A stretch of DNA of 7,810 bases, taken from the NCBI GenBank assembly GCA_003105245.1, contig PQAI01000264.1, positions 649-8,458 on the forward strand, written 5' to 3'. Position numbers and translations under genes: made by a program. The DNA comes from Betaproteobacteria bacterium. Lineage in GTDB: Bacteria > Pseudomonadota > Gammaproteobacteria > Burkholderiales > Usitatibacteraceae. Position 1 is the stretch's first letter, and each line of letters starts with the position of its first letter. The notes under the pieces are model-generated. The model saw only the letters and a program-made list of their open reading frames with translations, did no database searches and was not told where the DNA came from. Of the stretch, positions 5,575 through 7,810 are shown in pieces.

Positions 5575-6603
5575 ATGAAATACGTGAATCTCGGCGCGAG
5601 CGGCCTCAAGGTCTCGCGCATCGCGCTCGGCATGATGACCTTCGGCACGGGCGAGTGGCGGCCGTGGATCCGCGACGAGGCGACGGCGCGGGAGGTGACG
5701 CGCAAGGCGGTCGACCTGGGCGTCAACTTCTTCGACACGGCTGACCTCTATTCCATCGGCACTTCCGAGGAGATCACGGGCCGGATGGTTCGCGAGTTCG
5801 CCCGCCGCGAGGAGGTGGTGGTGGCCACCAAGGTCTTCTTCCCGGTCTTGAAGGGCTACCAGGGCGGCAATGCGCCGGGACCGAAGCCCTACGTGCCCCC
5901 CAATATCAGCGGGCTGTCGCGCAAGCACATCCTGGACGCGGCGGACGCGAGCCTGAAGCGCCTGGGCACGGACTACATCGACCTCTACCAGATCCACCGC
6001 TTCGACAACGCCACGCCCGTCGAGGAGACGATGGACGCGCTGGATTCGCTGGTGCGCGCGGGCAAGGTCCGCTACCTCGGCGCCTCCAGCATGTGGACGT
6101 GGCAGTTCGCCAAGATGCAGCGCGCCGCGGAGCTGGCCGGCGGCGCGAGGTTCGTGAGCATGCAGAACCACTACAACCTCGCCTACCGCGAGGAGGAACG
6201 CGAGATGATCCCCTACTGCCGCGACACGGGCGTGGGCATCACCCCCTGGAGCCCGCTCGCGAGGGGATTTCTCGCCGGCAACCGCTCGCGGGAGGACAGG
6301 GGTGGCGGGGGCGATTCGCGCGCCAGGACGGACGAGCTCGCGCAGAAGTACTACTACCAGGACGCCGACTTCGACGTGGTGGAGGCGCTCACGGCGCGGG
6401 CCAAGGCGATGGGTGTCTCCAACGCCACGCTCGCCTACGCGTGGCTGCTGCACAAGCCGGGAGTGACGGCGCCCATCGTGGGGGCGAGCAAGCCCTGGCA
6501 GATCGAGGAGGCGGCGAAGGCGACGGAGCTCGCGCTCTCACCCGAGGACATGGCCGCCCTCGAGGCGCCCTACAAGCCCCACCCCATCCTCGGCCATTCC
6601 TGA
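5575..6603 (+). CDS. Aldo/keto reductase, YajO-like
   Basis: A 342-residue (beta/alpha)8-barrel NADP-dependent oxidoreductase. The complete AKR tetrad is visible: D54 and Y59 in F-F-D54-T-A-D-L-Y59, K86 in V-V-V-A-T-K86-V-F, and H141 in D-L-Y-Q-I-H141-R-F-D. Further landmarks are Y-L-G-A-S-S-M-W (167-174), [19 protein letters not shown] (193-211), P-W-S-P-L-A-R-G (224-231) and the cofactor segment [10 protein letters not shown] (300-309). The ending P-Y-K-P-H-P-I-L-G closely resembles that of E. coli YajO, an AKR that has been linked to forming 1-deoxyxylulose 5-phosphate; the true substrate here is unknown. A Gly-rich stretch (243-246) is a small surface loop. The ATG has a good Shine-Dalgarno (5562-5568). 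The stop is one base before the start of the Cds1-like gene, so the two form an operon. Confidence 0.92.
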   Translation: MKYVNLGASGLKVSRIALGMMTFGTGEWRPWIRDEATAREVTRKAVDLGVNFFDTADLYSIGTSEEITGRMVREFARREEVVVATKVFFPVLKGYQGGNAPGPKPYVPPNISGLSRKHILDAADASLKRLGTDYIDLYQIHRFDNATPVEETMDALDSLVRAGKVRYLGASSMWTWQFAKMQRAAELAGGARFVSMQNHYNLAYREEEREMIPYCRDTGVGITPWSPLARGFLAGNRSREDRGGGGDSRARTDELAQKYYYQDADFDVVEALTARAKAMGVSNATLAYAWLLHKPGVTAPIVGASKPWQIEEAAKATELALSPEDMAALEAPYKPHPILGHS

Positions 6604-6604
6604 A

Positions 6605-7708
6605 ATGTCCGAATCCACCTGGATCCGCCAGGCCGTCCGCCGCATCGAGGCGGACTTCAACCGCTCGGCCGACACGCACCTCATCCCGGTGAAGCTCCCC
6701 GCCTGCCCGGGCGTGGACCTCTACCTGAAGGACGAGTCGAGCCATCCCACGGGAAGCCTCAAGCACCGGCTGGCCCGTTCCCTGTTCCTGTACTCGCTCT
6801 GCAACGGATGGCTGCACGAGGGGAGCACGGTGGTCGAGTCCTCCTCGGGCTCGACGGCGGTGTCCGAGGCGTACTTCGCGCGCCTGCTGGGCCTGCCCTT
6901 CATCGCGGTGATGCCGGCCACCACCTCGCCCGAGAAGATCACGGCCATCCAGTTCTACGGCGGCAAGTGCCACCTTGTGGACGACCCGCTCGCGGTCTAC
7001 GGGGAGTCGGAGCGGCTCGCCCGCGAGCTGGGCGGGCACTACATGGACCAGTTCACTTTCGCCGAGCGCGCGACCGACTGGCGCAGCAACAACAACATCG
7101 CGGAATCGATGTTCAGCCAGATGGAGCGGGAGACGCATCCCATTCCGCGGTGGGTGGTGTGCAGTGCGGGCACGGGCGGCACCACGGCGACCATCGGGCG
7201 GTTCATCCGCTACCGGTGCCATCCGACCCAGGTCTGCGTGGCCGACCCCGAGAACTCCGTCTTCTTCGACGCCTTCGCGAAGGGCGACTCGTCGATCCGC
7301 ATCTCGAGCAACTCGCTCATCGAGGGGATCGGCCGGCCGCGGGTGGAGAAGTCGTTCCTGCCGGGGATCGTGGACGGGATGCTCAAGATCCCGGATGCGG
7401 CTTCTCTCGCGGCGATCCGTTACCTGGAACACGTGCTGGGGCGGCGCTGCGGGGGATCGACGGGGACCAACTTCGTCGCCACGCTGCAGCTCGCGCGGCG
7501 AATGCACGAGGCCGGCGAGAAGGGCTCCATCGCCACCATCCTGTGCGACAGCGGGGAGCGCTACCGGCACAGCTACTTCAACGACGACTGGATGAAGGCG
7601 CACGGGTTCGACGTAGCGGGAAGCGTCGAGGCGATCGAGGCCTGCGCAGAGAAAGGGAAGGCGCTGCCTTGGGAGCTTGCTGCCGCGGGCGCCTGCGCAC
7701 ATCCGTAA
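6605..7708 (+). CDS. cds1: PLP-dependent cysteine synthase-family protein, Cds1-like (probable L-cysteine desulfhydrase)
   Basis: A 367-residue fold-type II PLP enzyme. The PLP lysine is K53 in S-H-P-T-G-S-L-K53-H-R-L-A. The substrate loop reads E-S-S-S-G-S-T-A (78-85), where O-acetylserine sulfhydrylases have T-S-G-N-T. The phosphate-binding loop is A-G-T-G-G-T (188-193), and the pyridine-nitrogen serine is S316 in C-D-S-G-E-R-Y. The opening [13 protein letters not shown], the block [22 protein letters not shown], and N-N-N-I-A-E-S (162-168) match the Cds1 group known from mycobacteria. Cds1 breaks cysteine into sulfide, pyruvate and ammonia, so desulfhydrase activity is more likely than cysteine synthesis, though this rests on recalled similarity. 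It is cytoplasmic by sequence. It starts one base after the AKR stop with no clear Shine-Dalgarno, so translation probably depends on reinitiation. The last ~15 residues (Ala-rich) look like a poorly conserved tail. Confidence 0.87.
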   Translation: MSESTWIRQAVRRIEADFNRSADTHLIPVKLPACPGVDLYLKDESSHPTGSLKHRLARSLFLYSLCNGWLHEGSTVVESSSGSTAVSEAYFARLLGLPFIAVMPATTSPEKITAIQFYGGKCHLVDDPLAVYGESERLARELGGHYMDQFTFAERATDWRSNNNIAESMFSQMERETHPIPRWVVCSAGTGGTTATIGRFIRYRCHPTQVCVADPENSVFFDAFAKGDSSIRISSNSLIEGIGRPRVEKSFLPGIVDGMLKIPDAASLAAIRYLEHVLGRRCGGSTGTNFVATLQLARRMHEAGEKGSIATILCDSGERYRHSYFNDDWMKAHGFDVAGSVEAIEACAEKGKALPWELAAAGACAHP

Positions 7709-7718
7709 TCTGGGCACA

Positions 7719-7757
7719 TCTCCCCTCTCCCCTGGGAGAGGGGTCGGGGGTGAGGGT
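7719..7757. repeat. Palindromic intergenic repeat, copy 2 (inverted relative to copy 1)
   Basis: CCCCTCTCCC (7722-7731) and GGGAGAGGGG (7734-7743) form a 10-base perfect inverted repeat around a 2-base centre, followed by TCGGGGGTGAGGGT. Read on the minus strand it aligns with 1311-1353: the same ACCCTCACCCC lead, the same two arms and the same trailing GGGAGA, with a shorter loop. It sits just after the Cds1-like stop and 3 bases before the probable stop of a minus-strand gene. It could therefore act as a barrier between converging transcripts, but it has no T-run. Confidence 0.8.
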
Positions 7758-7759
7758 TC

Positions 7760-7810
7760 CTAGTGCGCGACTCGGTACTTCTCCAATCGCTTGAGGTCCG
7801 GCTCCACGCC
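7760..7810 (-). CDS. Probable 3' end of a minus-strand gene of unknown function
   Basis: Reading in from the right edge on the minus strand gives 16 codons, GVEPDLKRLEKYRVAH, then TAG at 7762-7760. The stop falls immediately beyond the repeat, the composition looks like coding sequence (GC-rich third positions), and the position fits a gene converging on the Cds1-like gene. With so little sequence the family cannot be named, and the other frames on this strand are also open to the edge, so the call is tentative. Confidence 0.45.
   Translation of the reverse strand, partial: GVEPDLKRLEKYRVAH

Noticed and set aside
3687..5738. Long minus-strand open frame of 683 codons spanning the receptor and SDR genes
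   Set aside because: It is an out-of-frame shadow: Arg/Gly/Ala/His-rich low-complexity translation with no recognisable domain, covering two strongly supported genes. Long spurious frames are expected at this GC content.
6605..7708. Calling the PLP enzyme a cysteine synthase (CysK/CysM)
   Set aside because: The substrate loop reads S-S-G-S-T rather than T-S-G-N-T, and several long blocks fit the Cds1 desulfhydrase group better.
6389..7717. Minus-strand open frame of 442 codons opposite the AKR and Cds1-like genes
   Set aside because: It is a shadow of two well-supported genes, with no domain and a repeat-rich composition.
1311..7757. Composite transposon or CRISPR formed by the repeats
   Set aside because: There is no transposase, no target-site duplication that I can see, no regular spacing and only two full copies about 6.4 kb apart.
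7719..7757. Classical intrinsic terminator after the Cds1-like gene
   Set aside because: The stem is strong, but no T-run follows on either strand and the sequence is a dispersed repeat; a terminator role is possible but not shown.

Overview
The window is GC-rich, tightly packed chromosomal DNA from a proteobacterium. A betaproteobacterium, possibly in or near Burkholderiales, is the best guess. The clues are strong third-position GC bias, a Bug/TctC-type solute receptor, a DadA-type D-amino acid dehydrogenase, and CCCTCACCCC...CCCCTCTCCC palindromic repeats of the kind scattered in many GC-rich proteobacterial genomes. This assignment is inference; there is no rRNA or other marker gene. I see no transposase, integrase, phage gene, CRISPR array, tRNA or plasmid function.

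Layout from left to right: (1) the 3' part of a uracil-DNA glycosylase-superfamily gene on the + strand; (2) converging on it, a two-gene minus-strand unit made of a secreted START/SRPBCC-like protein and a small antibiotic-biosynthesis-monooxygenase (ABM) fold protein, joined by a 4-base ATGA overlap; (3) a divergent intergenic region of about 180 bases carrying a palindromic repeat; (4) a + strand uroporphyrinogen-decarboxylase-family protein that has the HxC...C metal-site pattern of corrinoid/CoM methyltransferases rather than being HemE; (5) a minus-strand three-gene run, read SDR-like oxidoreductase, Bug/TctC periplasmic receptor, then D-amino acid dehydrogenase, converging on gene 4; (6) a 74-base divergent promoter region with a perfect 10-base palindrome; (7) a + strand pair, a YajO-like aldo/keto reductase and a Cds1-like PLP enzyme (probable L-cysteine desulfhydrase), one base apart; (8) a second, inverted copy of the repeat, and then probably the 3' end of another minus-strand gene.

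How the genes may work together (inference): the minus-strand trio looks like a small catabolic unit. A periplasmic receptor would capture an organic or amino acid, DadA would oxidise a D-amino acid to a 2-oxo acid, and the SDR-like protein would act on a related compound. The AKR/Cds1 pair is expressed divergently from the same intergenic region and could link a sugar-phosphate reductase activity to release of sulfide from cysteine. No regulator is encoded in the window.

Nothing here amounts to a clearly new system. The items most worth a second look are an SDR whose Tyr-x3-Lys is replaced by Ser-x3-Arg, the AKR/Cds1 coupling, the non-HemE zinc-type UROD protein, and a repeat family whose decayed half-copy supplies the 3' end of the glycosylase gene.
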